DNA from: Hymenobacter nitidus
GTDB lineage: Bacteria; Bacteroidota; Bacteroidia; Cytophagales; Hymenobacteraceae
DNA: 64,000 nt
Direction of reading: 5' to 3'
Assembly: GCF_020447315.1 (NCBI RefSeq)
Contig: NZ_JAJADQ010000008.1
Span: forward strand, 186,001 to 250,000
Shown here: piece by piece, positions 1 through 7,438 of the stretch
How the letters are laid out: every line of letters starts with the position of its first letter
How positions within the stretch are numbered: position 1 is the stretch's first letter
Notes under the pieces: generated by a model
Told to the model about the DNA's origin: nothing
Database searches by the model: none
The model's input: only the letters and a program-made list of their open reading frames with translations
Made by a program: the position numbers and the translations under genes

Positions 1-404
1 GGCGTCAGGGTGGCCTTCACCTCGTCCTTGTTCAGCACGTTGCCTTTGATGGTCAGCACCGAGCTGGGCGTGGCGGCGTTGCTGGTCACGGTCACAGTCT
101 TGTTGAAGATGCCGGGGCGGCCGGCGCTGCTGTACATGGCCTTGATGATGCCGTTCTTGCCGGGCAGCACGGGCGTTTTGGTCCAGTCGGGGGTGGTGCA
201 GCCGCAGCTGGCCTGCACGTTGGCAATGATAATGGGCTGGTTGCCGGTGTTCTTGAACTTAAACTCGTGCGTGGCCATCGTGCCCTCAGCCACGTTGCCG
301 AAGTCGTGCGTTTCTTTCTCGAAGGTCATCACGCCCTGGGCACGCGCCCCCAGCTGAGCCAGGCCGAGCACTGCGGCCAGGAAAAAAGAGACAAGGTTTT
401 TCAT
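1..404 (-). CDS. DUF1573 domain secreted protein (partial, C-terminus beyond window)
   Basis: The reverse strand reads an ATG at 404 followed by a signal peptide (MKNLVSFFLAAVLGLAQLGARAQ) and then a DUF1573 domain: FEKETHDFGNVAEG, a FKFKNTGNQPI segment, and the hallmark SCGCTTPDW near residue 60. The frame stays open to the left edge, so the C-terminus is missing. DUF1573 proteins are Ig-like (ASH/MSP-type) periplasmic or secreted domains common in Bacteroidota; their biochemical role is not established. No Shine-Dalgarno site lies before the start. It is transcribed away from the E1 gene at 621. Confidence 0.85.
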   Translation of the reverse strand, partial: MKNLVSFFLAAVLGLAQLGARAQGVMTFEKETHDFGNVAEGTMATHEFKFKNTGNQPIIIANVQASCGCTTPDWTKTPVLPGKNGIIKAMYSSAGRPGIFNKTVTVTSNAATPSSVLTIKGNVLNKDEVKATLT

Positions 405-540
405 AGGAGGAAGTAGAATAAATACGAATCAGGTGAAACAGCCGGCCGCCAGGCTCTCTGTAACCCAAAGATAGACAAAAACGCGCCTGTTGCGTAGGGG
501 TGGCAAAAAGCTGCCTCGTGAAAGCTCGCGCCCAAATCCG

Positions 541-548
541 TACTTTTG
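541..548 (+). promoter_or_regulatory. Candidate -7 box (TACTTTTG) for the E1 gene
   Basis: TACTTTTG fits the Bacteroidota -7 consensus TAnnTTTG. It lies about 73 bases before the ATG at 621 in the 216-base divergent gap shared with the DUF1573 gene. A clear -33 TTTG is not seen at the expected distance, so this is only a candidate. Confidence 0.4.
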
Positions 549-620
549 CGGGCCGGCTTCCGTGCGGGCCTTTTCCCACCCGATTTTTCTGCCTCTAATT
601 CCCGCCTACTTCCTTTCTAT

Positions 621-3038
621 ATGTCCACTGCTGAATCCCTTGTAGCGGCCACGGCCGCCCTTAGCAAAGAAGAATTGCTCCGCGACTACCGCCTGGGCTG
701 GGAAAGCCGGCATGCTTCCCTGGCCGGCCGCAAGGAAGTATTTATGGGCAAGGCCAAGTTCGGTATCTTCGGCGACGGCAAAGAGCTGCCCCAGCTGGCC
801 ATGGCCCGCGCCTTTCAGCCCGGCGACTTCCGCTCGGGCTACTACCGCGACCAAACCTTCATGCTGGCCGCCGGCGAGCTGACCCTGCAGCAGTACTTCG
901 CCCAGCTCTACGCCACCCCCGATGCCGAAGCCGAGCCTGCCACCGCCGGCCGCGCCATGAACGGCCACTTCGCCACCCGCCTGCTCGATGAGGACGGCAA
1001 CTTCAAGAACCTGGCCGAGCTGAAGAACTCCTCGGCCGATATTTCGCCCACCGCCGGCCAGATGCCCCGCCTCGTGGGCCTGGCCTATGCCTCCAAGCTC
1101 TACCGCCAAAACCCCGAGCTGCACGAGCTGACGCAGTTTTCGGTGAACGGCAACGAAGTAGCTTTCGGCACCATCGGCAACGCCAGTACCTCGGAAGGCA
1201 TGTTCTTCGAGGCCATCAATGCGGCCGGCGTACTCCAGATTCCGATGCTGATTTCGGTGTGGGACGACCACTACGGCATCTCCGTTCCCGCCGAATACCA
1301 GACCACCAAGCAGAGCATCAGCGAGATTCTGGCCGGCTTCCAGCGCAACGCGCCCGGCGAGCAGGGCTTCGAAATCTTCGTGGTCAAAGGCTGGGACTAC
1401 CCGGCCCTGGTCGATACCTACCAGCGGGCCGCCGAGGTGTGCCGCCGCGAGCATGTGCCCGTGCTGATTCACGTGACGGAAGTAACCCAGCCCCAGGGCC
1501 ATTCCACCTCCGGCTCGCACGAGCGCTACAAGAGCAAGGAGCGCCTGAGCTGGGAGGAAGAGCACGACTGCCTGCGCAAAATGCGGGAGTGGGTGCTCAG
1601 CGAAGGCTACGCCACGGCCGAAGAGCTCGACCAGATTGAGAACGAAGCCAAAGACCTGGTGAAAAAGGCCCGCGTGGCCGCCTGGGATGCCTTCTTCAAC
1701 CCCATCAAGCAGGACCGCGACGAAGCCGTGGCACTGCTGGAAAAGCTGGTAGCCGAAACCGGGGAGGAAAACGCCCTGCACGAGATGGTGGAGCTGCTGC
1801 GCCACAACCCGACGCCCATTCGGGCCGACATTGTGCGCACGGTGAAGCGGGCCTTGCGCTTCGTGCGCGACAAGCGCCGCAGCGCCGCCCGCCAGGAACT
1901 GAAAGACTATCTGGAGCAGGCTCTGGCCGAAAACGCCGACCGGTATAACTCCTACCTGTTCAGCCAGAGCGAGCAGGCCGCGTTGAATATCGAAGTCGTG
2001 CCGGCCGAGTTTGCCGCCGATACGCCCCAGGTGGATGGCCGGGAAGTGCTGCAGGCCTGCTTCGAGGCCAACTTCCGTCGCGACCCGACCATTTTCGCCA
2101 TTGGCGAGGATGTGGGCAAGATTGGCGACGTAAACCAGGCCTTTGCCGGTCTGCAGGAGAAATTCGGCGAGCTGCGCGTTACCGACACCGGCATCCGGGA
2201 GTGCACCATCATCGGGCAGGGCATCGGGGCGGCGCTACGGGGCCTGCGTCCCATTACCGAAATTCAGTACCTGGACTATTTGCTCTACGCTATCCAGATT
2301 CTGAGCGACGACGTGGCCTGCCTGCAGTACCGCACCAAAGGCGGCCAGAAAGCCCCGCTGATTGTGCGCACCCGCGGCCACCGGCTGGAAGGCATCTGGC
2401 ACTCCGGCTCGCCCATCGGCATGATTCTGAGCAGCATCCGCGGTATGCATGTACTAGTGCCCCGCGACATGACCCAGGCGGCCGGCTTCTACAACACGCT
2501 GTTGCGCTCCGACGAGCCTGCACTGGTGATTGAGTGCCTGAACGGCTACCGTCTCAAAGAGCGGATTCCGCAGAACGTCGGCGAATTCACGGTGCCCCTG
2601 GGCGTGCCCGAAATCCTGCGCGAAGGCCAGGACGTGACCATCGTGACCTACGGCTCGATGTGCCGCATTGTGCAGGACGCCGCCAAGCAGCTGGCCGAAG
2701 TTGGTATCTCAGCGGAAATTATTGATGTGCAGTCCTTGCTGCCCTTCGACGTGGAGCACATCATTGCCGACAGCCTGCGCAAAACCAACCGCGTGCTGTT
2801 TGCCGACGAAGACGTGCCCGGTGGGGCCACGGCCTACATGATGCAGCACGTGCTGGATGAGCAACTGGGCTACCGCTTCCTCGACTCGCAGCCCCGCTGC
2901 CTGGCCGCGCAGGCCCACCGCCCGCCCTACGGCTCCGACGGCGACTATTTCTCGAAGCCCAACGCCGAGGATGTATTCGATGCCGTGTACGAGCTGATGC
3001 ACGAGGCTGACCCCAAGCGTTTTCCGGCTATTTATTAG
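621..3038 (+). CDS. 2-oxoacid dehydrogenase E1, fused alpha and beta subunits
   Basis: 805-residue thiamine-pyrophosphate enzyme, the decarboxylating E1 of a branched-chain or pyruvate-type 2-oxoacid dehydrogenase complex, cytosolic. The N-terminal half is the alpha subunit: GYYRDQTFMLAAGE, then a TPP region GTIGNASTSEGMFFEAINAAGV...VWDDHYGIS. The C-terminal half, from about residue 460, is the beta subunit: AIGEDVGKIGDVNQAF, GIRECTIIGQGIGAALRG and a transketolase C-terminal domain with IVTYGSMCRIV. An upstream in-frame extension is open, but ATG 621 begins MSTAESL, the usual type of start, and sits after the -7 box. Fused E1 of this length is common in Bacteroidota. Substrate (branched-chain versus pyruvate) cannot be told from sequence alone, and no E2 or E3 gene is nearby. 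Confidence 0.93.
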   Translation: MSTAESLVAATAALSKEELLRDYRLGWESRHASLAGRKEVFMGKAKFGIFGDGKELPQLAMARAFQPGDFRSGYYRDQTFMLAAGELTLQQYFAQLYATPDAEAEPATAGRAMNGHFATRLLDEDGNFKNLAELKNSSADISPTAGQMPRLVGLAYASKLYRQNPELHELTQFSVNGNEVAFGTIGNASTSEGMFFEAINAAGVLQIPMLISVWDDHYGISVPAEYQTTKQSISEILAGFQRNAPGEQGFEIFVVKGWDYPALVDTYQRAAEVCRREHVPVLIHVTEVTQPQGHSTSGSHERYKSKERLSWEEEHDCLRKMREWVLSEGYATAEELDQIENEAKDLVKKARVAAWDAFFNPIKQDRDEAVALLEKLVAETGEENALHEMVELLRHNPTPIRADIVRTVKRALRFVRDKRRSAARQELKDYLEQALAENADRYNSYLFSQSEQAALNIEVVPAEFAADTPQVDGREVLQACFEANFRRDPTIFAIGEDVGKIGDVNQAFAGLQEKFGELRVTDTGIRECTIIGQGIGAALRGLRPITEIQYLDYLLYAIQILSDDVACLQYRTKGGQKAPLIVRTRGHRLEGIWHSGSPIGMILSSIRGMHVLVPRDMTQAAGFYNTLLRSDEPALVIECLNGYRLKERIPQNVGEFTVPLGVPEILREGQDVTIVTYGSMCRIVQDAAKQLAEVGISAEIIDVQSLLPFDVEHIIADSLRKTNRVLFADEDVPGGATAYMMQHVLDEQLGYRFLDSQPRCLAAQAHRPPYGSDGDYFSKPNAEDVFDAVYELMHEADPKRFPAIY

Positions 3039-3050
3039 CCACGCAAACAC

Positions 3051-3092
3051 AAAAATGCCGGCCGGACGCGTCTGCATCCGGCCGGCATTTTC
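3051..3092. terminator. Bidirectional intrinsic terminator
   Basis: AAAATGCCGGCCGGA pairs with TCCGGCCGGCATTTT around a 10-base loop, between the convergent E1 gene and the lipoprotein gene. A and T runs on both flanks let it serve both strands. Confidence 0.8.
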
Positions 3093-3111
3093 GTGTGGGC
3101 TCCCGCCGAAG

Positions 3112-3678
3112 CTAGCGGGGCTGCACGATGTAGCTCGACGTGGTAATCTTGTTGCTCTCGTTCAGGGCGCGGTCCATGATGCTGACCTCAAAGCGCAATT
3201 CCTCGCCGGGGAAAAACGGGCTGCCCAGCGTCAGGGGCAGTGTGAAGGTGATGCTGCCTTTCAGCGGCCCGGTTTTCCCATCAGGGCTGAAAAGGCGCGG
3301 ATAGCGGCTGCTATACCCTTGTGTGCTACCACTTTCGTAGGGAACAAATTCTGCAGTCGGACTACTACGGCGAAAGGCTTTGATAAAGTAATTATCAGTC
3401 GTGCGGTTGTAGTTGCCGTTGGCGTCGCGCGGGTTGTAGGGGGCGCTTAGCTCGTCGGGTTCCAGGCCCAGGTCGCCATTGCCGTCGGTGAAGTCAACGG
3501 TTATTTTCACCGAATCAATCGGGACGAAAACCCCGCCGGGCGCGTTGCGCTCTACCCGTAGCTCCTTGAACTCGATACGGGGCGCGTCGGGATAGTCCGG
3601 GGCCTCGATGCAGGAGGGGAGCAGGCCGGCTGTTGCAGCCAGGGCCGCCGCGGTTCCAATCTTAAGAGTACGAAACAT
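3112..3678 (-). CDS. Putative lipoprotein, function unknown
   Basis: About 188 residues. The N-terminus (MFRTLKIGTAAALAATAGLLPSC) has a short hydrophobic signal ending in a lipobox-like LPSC, so it is probably a lipoprotein. The mature part begins with a short acidic/Pro stretch (IEAPDYPDAPRIEF) and a beta-rich segment with DFTDGNGDLGL, resembling small extracytoplasmic lipoproteins of Cytophagales that carry a D-x-[DN]-G-D-x-G calcium-loop-like motif. Starts at 3684 or 3696 are also in frame; 3678 gives the best-placed signal. It converges on the E1 gene with a shared terminator. No function is assigned. Confidence 0.75.
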   Translation of the reverse strand: MFRTLKIGTAAALAATAGLLPSCIEAPDYPDAPRIEFKELRVERNAPGGVFVPIDSVKITVDFTDGNGDLGLEPDELSAPYNPRDANGNYNRTTDNYFIKAFRRSSPTAEFVPYESGSTQGYSSRYPRLFSPDGKTGPLKGSITFTLPLTLGSPFFPGEELRFEVSIMDRALNESNKITTSSYIVQPR

Positions 3679-3799
3679 GGTCATAGCAAGCAGCAATAGA
3701 GGGCGTAAACGGGAGCTGAATCCTGCGGAGGAAGGTACAACTTCTCAACGAAGAGCCACCGCGTTTGTTATACTAATTCGCTAACCACGCCACCATTCA

Positions 3800-4804
3800 A
3801 TGAGTTTCCGCGACACCTACCTGCCGGCACTTTCCGCTGTTTCGGCCACCTCGTTCGAGGCCCTGGCCCTGCAGCTGTTCCGGCACCAGGCCCGGCATTG
3901 CCCGCCCTACCAGCAGTGGCTGCACCAGCTGGGCTGCCAGCCCGATGCGGTGCAGCAGCTGACCGATATTCCGTTTCTGCCCATCGAGTTTTTCAAAACC
4001 CACGAAGTACGCACCGAGCCCGCGGCCTGGGAGCCGCAGGAGGTGTTTCTGAGCAGCGGCACCACTCAGCAGCAGCGCAGCCGCCACCTGTTGCGCGACC
4101 CGCAACTCTACCGCCGGAATGCCGCCCGCATCTTCGAGCAGGTGTATGGCCGCCCGCTTACCGGCTGGACGTTTCTGGCCCTGCTGCCCTCGTACTTGGA
4201 GCAGGGCCAGTCATCGTTGGTGGCCATGGTCGATTACTTCGCCCGGCAGTCGGGGCAAACCCAGCCCGCCTTCTTCCTGCACGACCACGCCGCCCTGCTG
4301 CAAGCTCTGGCCGAGGCTAAACGGGATACGACGCGGCGCGTCATGCTCATTGGCGTGTCTTATGCGTTGCTGGACTTGGTAGCTGAGTATGGGGCCGCGC
4401 CCGAATTGCAGAACCTGACGGTGCTCGAAACCGGCGGGATGAAAGGCCGCCGCCGCGAAATGATTCGGGAGGAGCTGCACGCCGAGCTGCAGCAGGCTTT
4501 CGGGCCCGCCGGTATTCATTCCGAGTACGGCATGACGGAGCTGCTCTCCCAGGCCTACAGCCTCGGCGACGGCCGTTTTCACTGTCCGGCTCCGCTGCGC
4601 ATCCTGCTGCGCGACCCTGCCGACCCGTTCTCGGTATCCACCACGCGCCCCGACGGCGGCATCAACGTCATCGACCTGGCCAACGTGGATTCCTGCGCAT
4701 TTATCGAAACCAAGGACCTGGCCCGCCAGTACTCCGACGGCTCGTTTGAGGTGTTGGGCCGCCTGGACAACTCGGACGTGCGCGGCTGTAATCAGATGGT
4801 GTAA
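3800..4804 (+). CDS. LuxE/PaaK-family acyl-protein synthetase
   Basis: 334 residues. The family activates fatty or other carboxylic acids as acyl-AMP and transfers them to a protein Cys. Visible motifs are the adenylate-forming loop FLSSGTTQQQ at about 92-101, an N-terminal IPFLPIEFFKTHEV segment typical of LuxE, and EYGMTELLSQAY near 240. The C-terminal end has IETKDLARQ and GRLDNSDVRGCNQM, closing the adenylation fold. There are no luxC/luxD reductase or transferase genes here, so bioluminescence is not implied. Stand-alone LuxE homologues are widespread in Bacteroidota with unknown substrate. ATG at 3800 gives the full-length family start. Confidence 0.85.
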   Translation: MSFRDTYLPALSAVSATSFEALALQLFRHQARHCPPYQQWLHQLGCQPDAVQQLTDIPFLPIEFFKTHEVRTEPAAWEPQEVFLSSGTTQQQRSRHLLRDPQLYRRNAARIFEQVYGRPLTGWTFLALLPSYLEQGQSSLVAMVDYFARQSGQTQPAFFLHDHAALLQALAEAKRDTTRRVMLIGVSYALLDLVAEYGAAPELQNLTVLETGGMKGRRREMIREELHAELQQAFGPAGIHSEYGMTELLSQAYSLGDGRFHCPAPLRILLRDPADPFSVSTTRPDGGINVIDLANVDSCAFIETKDLARQYSDGSFEVLGRLDNSDVRGCNQMV

Positions 4805-4856
4805 CCTCACTCCCGGCCCCTCTTCTTGAGGAGAGGGGAGCCTGATGGCGCAACAT

Positions 4857-4892
4857 AATAAAGGCCTCCACTGTGCAGCGGAGGCCTTTATT
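4857..4892. terminator. Bidirectional terminator
   Basis: AATAAAGGCCTCC...GGAGGCCTTTATT hairpin between the convergent LuxE-like and response-regulator genes. A second C-rich hairpin (CCCCTCTTC/GAGGAGAGGGG, near 4817-4837) lies upstream. Nothing else is seen in the 216-base gap. Confidence 0.75.
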
Positions 4893-5020
4893 GATATTAT
4901 TGAGCGTTATGAAACAGGAAGTGTCAGTTCAATAAACCAACCTAACTCCCTATAACGATGTCGAAAGGCTTCCCTCTCTCAAGGACTCTGTGCATAAAGC
5001 AGAGCCGGGCCGGGGGGAGG

Positions 5021-6178
5021 TTACTTCCCGGCAAAGGCCCGGGCGTCGGCTTCGGTGATGGTTTCGTCGCTCATGATGATGAGGCGCTCGACCACGTTGC
5101 GCAGCTCCCGGATGTTGCCGCGCCAGTCGAGGGCTTTGAGGTAGTCGAGGGCGGCCTGGTCGATTTTCTTGGGCTTGTCGCCGTAGTCGCGGGCAATATC
5201 CTGCAGGAAGCGCTGCACCAGGTCGGCAATATCGTCGCGCCGGTCGTTCAGGGCCGGTACTTTGATCAGGATGACCGAGAGGCGGTGGTAAAGGTCTTCG
5301 CGGAAATTACGGTCGGCAATTTCCTGCTGCAGATCCTTGTTGGTAGCGGCAATCACGCGCACGTTCACCGAAATTTCCTTCTCGCCGCCCACGCGGGTAA
5401 TCTTGTTTTCCTGCAGGGCGCGCAGCACCTTGGCCTGGGCTGAGAGGCTCATGTCGCCGATTTCGTCCAGGAACAGCGTGCCGCCGTCGGCCTGCTCAAA
5501 CTTGCCGATGCGCTGCTTCACGGCCGAGGTAAACGACCCTTTCTCGTGACCAAACAGCTCTGATTCGATCAGCTCGGAGGGAATGGCGGCGCAGTTGACT
5601 TCCACCATGGGCCCGTTGGCGCGGTTGCTGAGCTCGTGCAGGTTGCGGGCTACCATTTCCTTGCCCGCGCCGTTGGGGCCCGTAATCAGCACCCGGGCGT
5701 CGGTGGGGGCTACTTTGGCAATCTGCTTGCGCACGGCTTCCAGCTCGGCCGAGGAGCCAATCATTTCCGAGCTTTTGGCAATCTTCTTTTTCAGCGTCTT
5801 GGTTTCGGTCACCAGCTTGGTGCGGTCCAGGGCGTTGCGCACCGTTACCAGCAGCCGGTTCAGATCCGGCGGCTTCTGGATGAAGTCGAACGCGCCTTTC
5901 TTGGTGGCATCCACGGCCGTATCGATGTTGCCGTGGGCCGACACCATGATGAAGGCGGCGTCGGGAGAGGCAATCTGGGCACGCTCCAGCACTTCAATGC
6001 CGTCCATCTTGGGCATTTTGATGTCGCAGAGCACCACGTCGTACTTGTTCTTGATCAGCATGTCGAGGCCGGTGGGGCCGTCCTCGGCCTGGTCGACGGT
6101 GTAGCTCTCGTACTCCAGAATCTCCTTGAGAGTATTCCGAATGGCCTTTTCGTCGTCAATTATCAGGATTCTGGGCAT
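5021..6178 (-). CDS. Sigma-54-type response regulator lacking a DNA-binding domain
   Basis: 385 residues. A receiver domain occupies 1-120 (DD at 8-9, phosphoacceptor D52 in LCDIKMPKMDG, K102 in FIQKPP). A sigma-54 AAA+ domain follows at about 140-370: Walker A GPNGAGKE 167-174, the sigma-54 contact loop as GSFTSA 214-219 (canonical GAFTGA), Walker B LFLDEIGD 235-242, and WRGNIRELRNVVE 352-364. The protein stops at TEADARAFAGK, right after the AAA+ lid, so the usual C-terminal Fis-type helix-turn-helix of NtrC proteins (about 60 residues) is absent. ATG 6178 precedes the classic PRILIIDDE start. No histidine kinase is adjacent. It probably activates RNA polymerase from solution or through a partner, as established for HTH-less family members such as FlgR. 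Confidence is high for family and low for targets. Confidence 0.92.
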   Translation of the reverse strand: MPRILIIDDEKAIRNTLKEILEYESYTVDQAEDGPTGLDMLIKNKYDVVLCDIKMPKMDGIEVLERAQIASPDAAFIMVSAHGNIDTAVDATKKGAFDFIQKPPDLNRLLVTVRNALDRTKLVTETKTLKKKIAKSSEMIGSSAELEAVRKQIAKVAPTDARVLITGPNGAGKEMVARNLHELSNRANGPMVEVNCAAIPSELIESELFGHEKGSFTSAVKQRIGKFEQADGGTLFLDEIGDMSLSAQAKVLRALQENKITRVGGEKEISVNVRVIAATNKDLQQEIADRNFREDLYHRLSVILIKVPALNDRRDDIADLVQRFLQDIARDYGDKPKKIDQAALDYLKALDWRGNIRELRNVVERLIIMSDETITEADARAFAGK

Positions 6179-6258
6179 AAGGTTGGAACAGGTGTAGGCA
6201 GCGAATGTAACGAAAAGTGTGAGCCGCACAGTGTGGGCCTACGCGAAAAAGGCCGGGC

Positions 6259-6452
6259 CGCTACGGTTGCGGAGCACGGAAACATTTGTTTCTGTGCTCC
6301 GCAACCGTAGCGGCGTCTAAAAACGATTGTTTCTAAGCTCTGCTACGGTTGCGGAGCATAAAACCATTTGTTTCCGAGCCCTGCAACCGTTGCGGGGCTC
6401 AGAAACAAATGGTTTTGAGCCCTGTTCCGGTTGCGGGGCATAAAAACAAATG
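6259..6452. repeat. Cluster of nested palindromes built on a GGTTGCGGrGC unit
   Basis: Upstream of the response regulator, in the 367-base gap before rnpB. A GCTACGGTTGCGGAGCAC arm (6259-6277) is followed by its inverted copy (6293-6312). A third copy lies at 6342-6360 and a fourth, inverted, around 6373-6400. A fifth is at 6426-6440. ATTTGTTT/AAACAAAT words alternate between them. From 6360 to 6416 the sequence is an almost perfect 57-base palindrome (AAAACCATTTGTTTC against GAAACAAATGGTTTT). No coding capacity is apparent. It could be a processed RNA hairpin, a protein-binding array or a REP-like element. Confidence 0.75.
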
Positions 6453-6504
6453 GATCTGGTCTGCGCGGCATCTCTACGAGATTCGCGTAGCCGCACTACA
6501 CACC

Positions 6505-6539
6505 AAAACGGCCGCCGCACCCGAAGCTGCGGCGGCCGT
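6505..6539 (-). terminator. Terminator downstream of rnpB
   Basis: On the minus strand ACGGCCGCCGCA pairs with TGCGGCGGCCGT and is followed by TTTTGG, just past the RNase P RNA 3' end. Confidence 0.75.
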
Positions 6540-6545
6540 CTGAAG

Positions 6546-6956
6546 CCGGTGATGAGTCTGTAAGCCGGGTTTTGTCCGCCCCTGCGAGCAGGAGCGGCCC
6601 CACCATTTATCTAGGCCAGTCCTCGCGGAAAGGCTCCATCAACCTACCCGCTGGCGCCGGACGAGCCGCCCGGTGCAGGCCTTGCGGCTTGCGTACCAGC
6701 TTATTTGGTCTTTCAACCCCTGAGGTTTACCCAGCCGGCGTGGTTGCCCAGCCGCTGGTGCGCTCTTACCGCACCTTTTCACCCTTACCGGCCGCCCGAG
6801 GGCGACGTAGGCGGTACTTTTCTGTGGCACTGGCTGTCCTGGTTTGCTTTACGCGTGCCAGTCCTTCCCGTTAGGAAGCAGGGTGCTCTGCGTTGCCCGG
6901 ACTTTCCTCGTCGCCGGAGTTGCCTCCCTTGCCGCGGTGGGGCGACCCATCACTGG
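6546..6956 (-). ncRNA. rnpB: RNase P RNA (bacterial type A)
   Basis: The minus strand contains the invariant GAGGAAAGTCCGGGCA (P4 5' strand) near 6912-6897 and the 3' hallmark ACAAAACCCGGCTTACAGA near 6577-6559. The P1 helix closes the ends: CCAGTGATGGGTC (from 6956) pairs with GACTCATCACCGG (to 6546). Total length of about 411 nt is normal. It is the catalytic RNA that removes tRNA 5' leaders. Ends are set from the P1 pairing and may be off by a few bases. Apparent reading frames across it are artefacts. Confidence 0.95.
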
Positions 6957-6970
6957 GGCAAAGGTAGGGG

Positions 6971-7414
6971 TTAATAGTTGCTTTCTTCTTCCCCTTCCTC
7001 TTCTGGTGTATAAGGATGAAATTGAGTAAGGCTGAGACCTGCTCCTATTTCACCTAAAAGCTTCAATAATTCATTTGGGAACTGATCTTCCTGTAAATAG
7101 TCATTAGACATCCTGGTATGGATACAGAAGCAAAAAACATATTCACTGTCAGGCAAACTTGCTTTTAAATCCCCTAAGAGCTTTAGGTCATGCTTATGCT
7201 TCTTTATGAAAGCTATTGCATCCTCAATCTGCTGCTGGAAGGAATCGAAATCAGCTTTGCTATAGGTAATTAGGAAGCCTGAATTTGAATAAGGAGGGCC
7301 GCCTACATAAAGTGGCTCGCCTTGCTTATGAATCTCTTCTAACTCAAGTTCAAGTCCTCCCCTCAAGGATTCGACATCAAAATTAGTAGCTGAGAACTGA
7401 AGGTTGCGGGACAT
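6971..7414 (-). CDS. Hypothetical protein of unusual base composition
   Basis: 147 residues, not recognised. The protein is acidic at its C-terminus (TPEEEGEEESNY), has no signal peptide or membrane segment, and contains VGGPPYSNSGFLITYSKADFDSF and a Lys-rich helix AIAFIKKHKHDLKLL. Codons use far more A and T than every neighbour, which suggests recent acquisition. The size and composition would fit an immunity-type or other accessory cytosolic protein, but no family motif is visible and no toxin gene is adjacent. It ends 15 bases before the rnpB 5' end, so it may sit over the rnpB promoter region. The start at 7414 is the first ATG of the frame. Confidence 0.65.
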   Translation of the reverse strand: MSRNLQFSATNFDVESLRGGLELELEEIHKQGEPLYVGGPPYSNSGFLITYSKADFDSFQQQIEDAIAFIKKHKHDLKLLGDLKASLPDSEYVFCFCIHTRMSNDYLQEDQFPNELLKLLGEIGAGLSLTQFHPYTPEEEGEEESNY

Positions 7415-7438
7415 AGGATAGAAAGTGGAAGCCCGAAA

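Noticed and set aside
6572..7029. Open frames over the RNase P RNA region
   Set aside because: The strand contains conserved RNase P RNA signatures; the frames lack any protein features.
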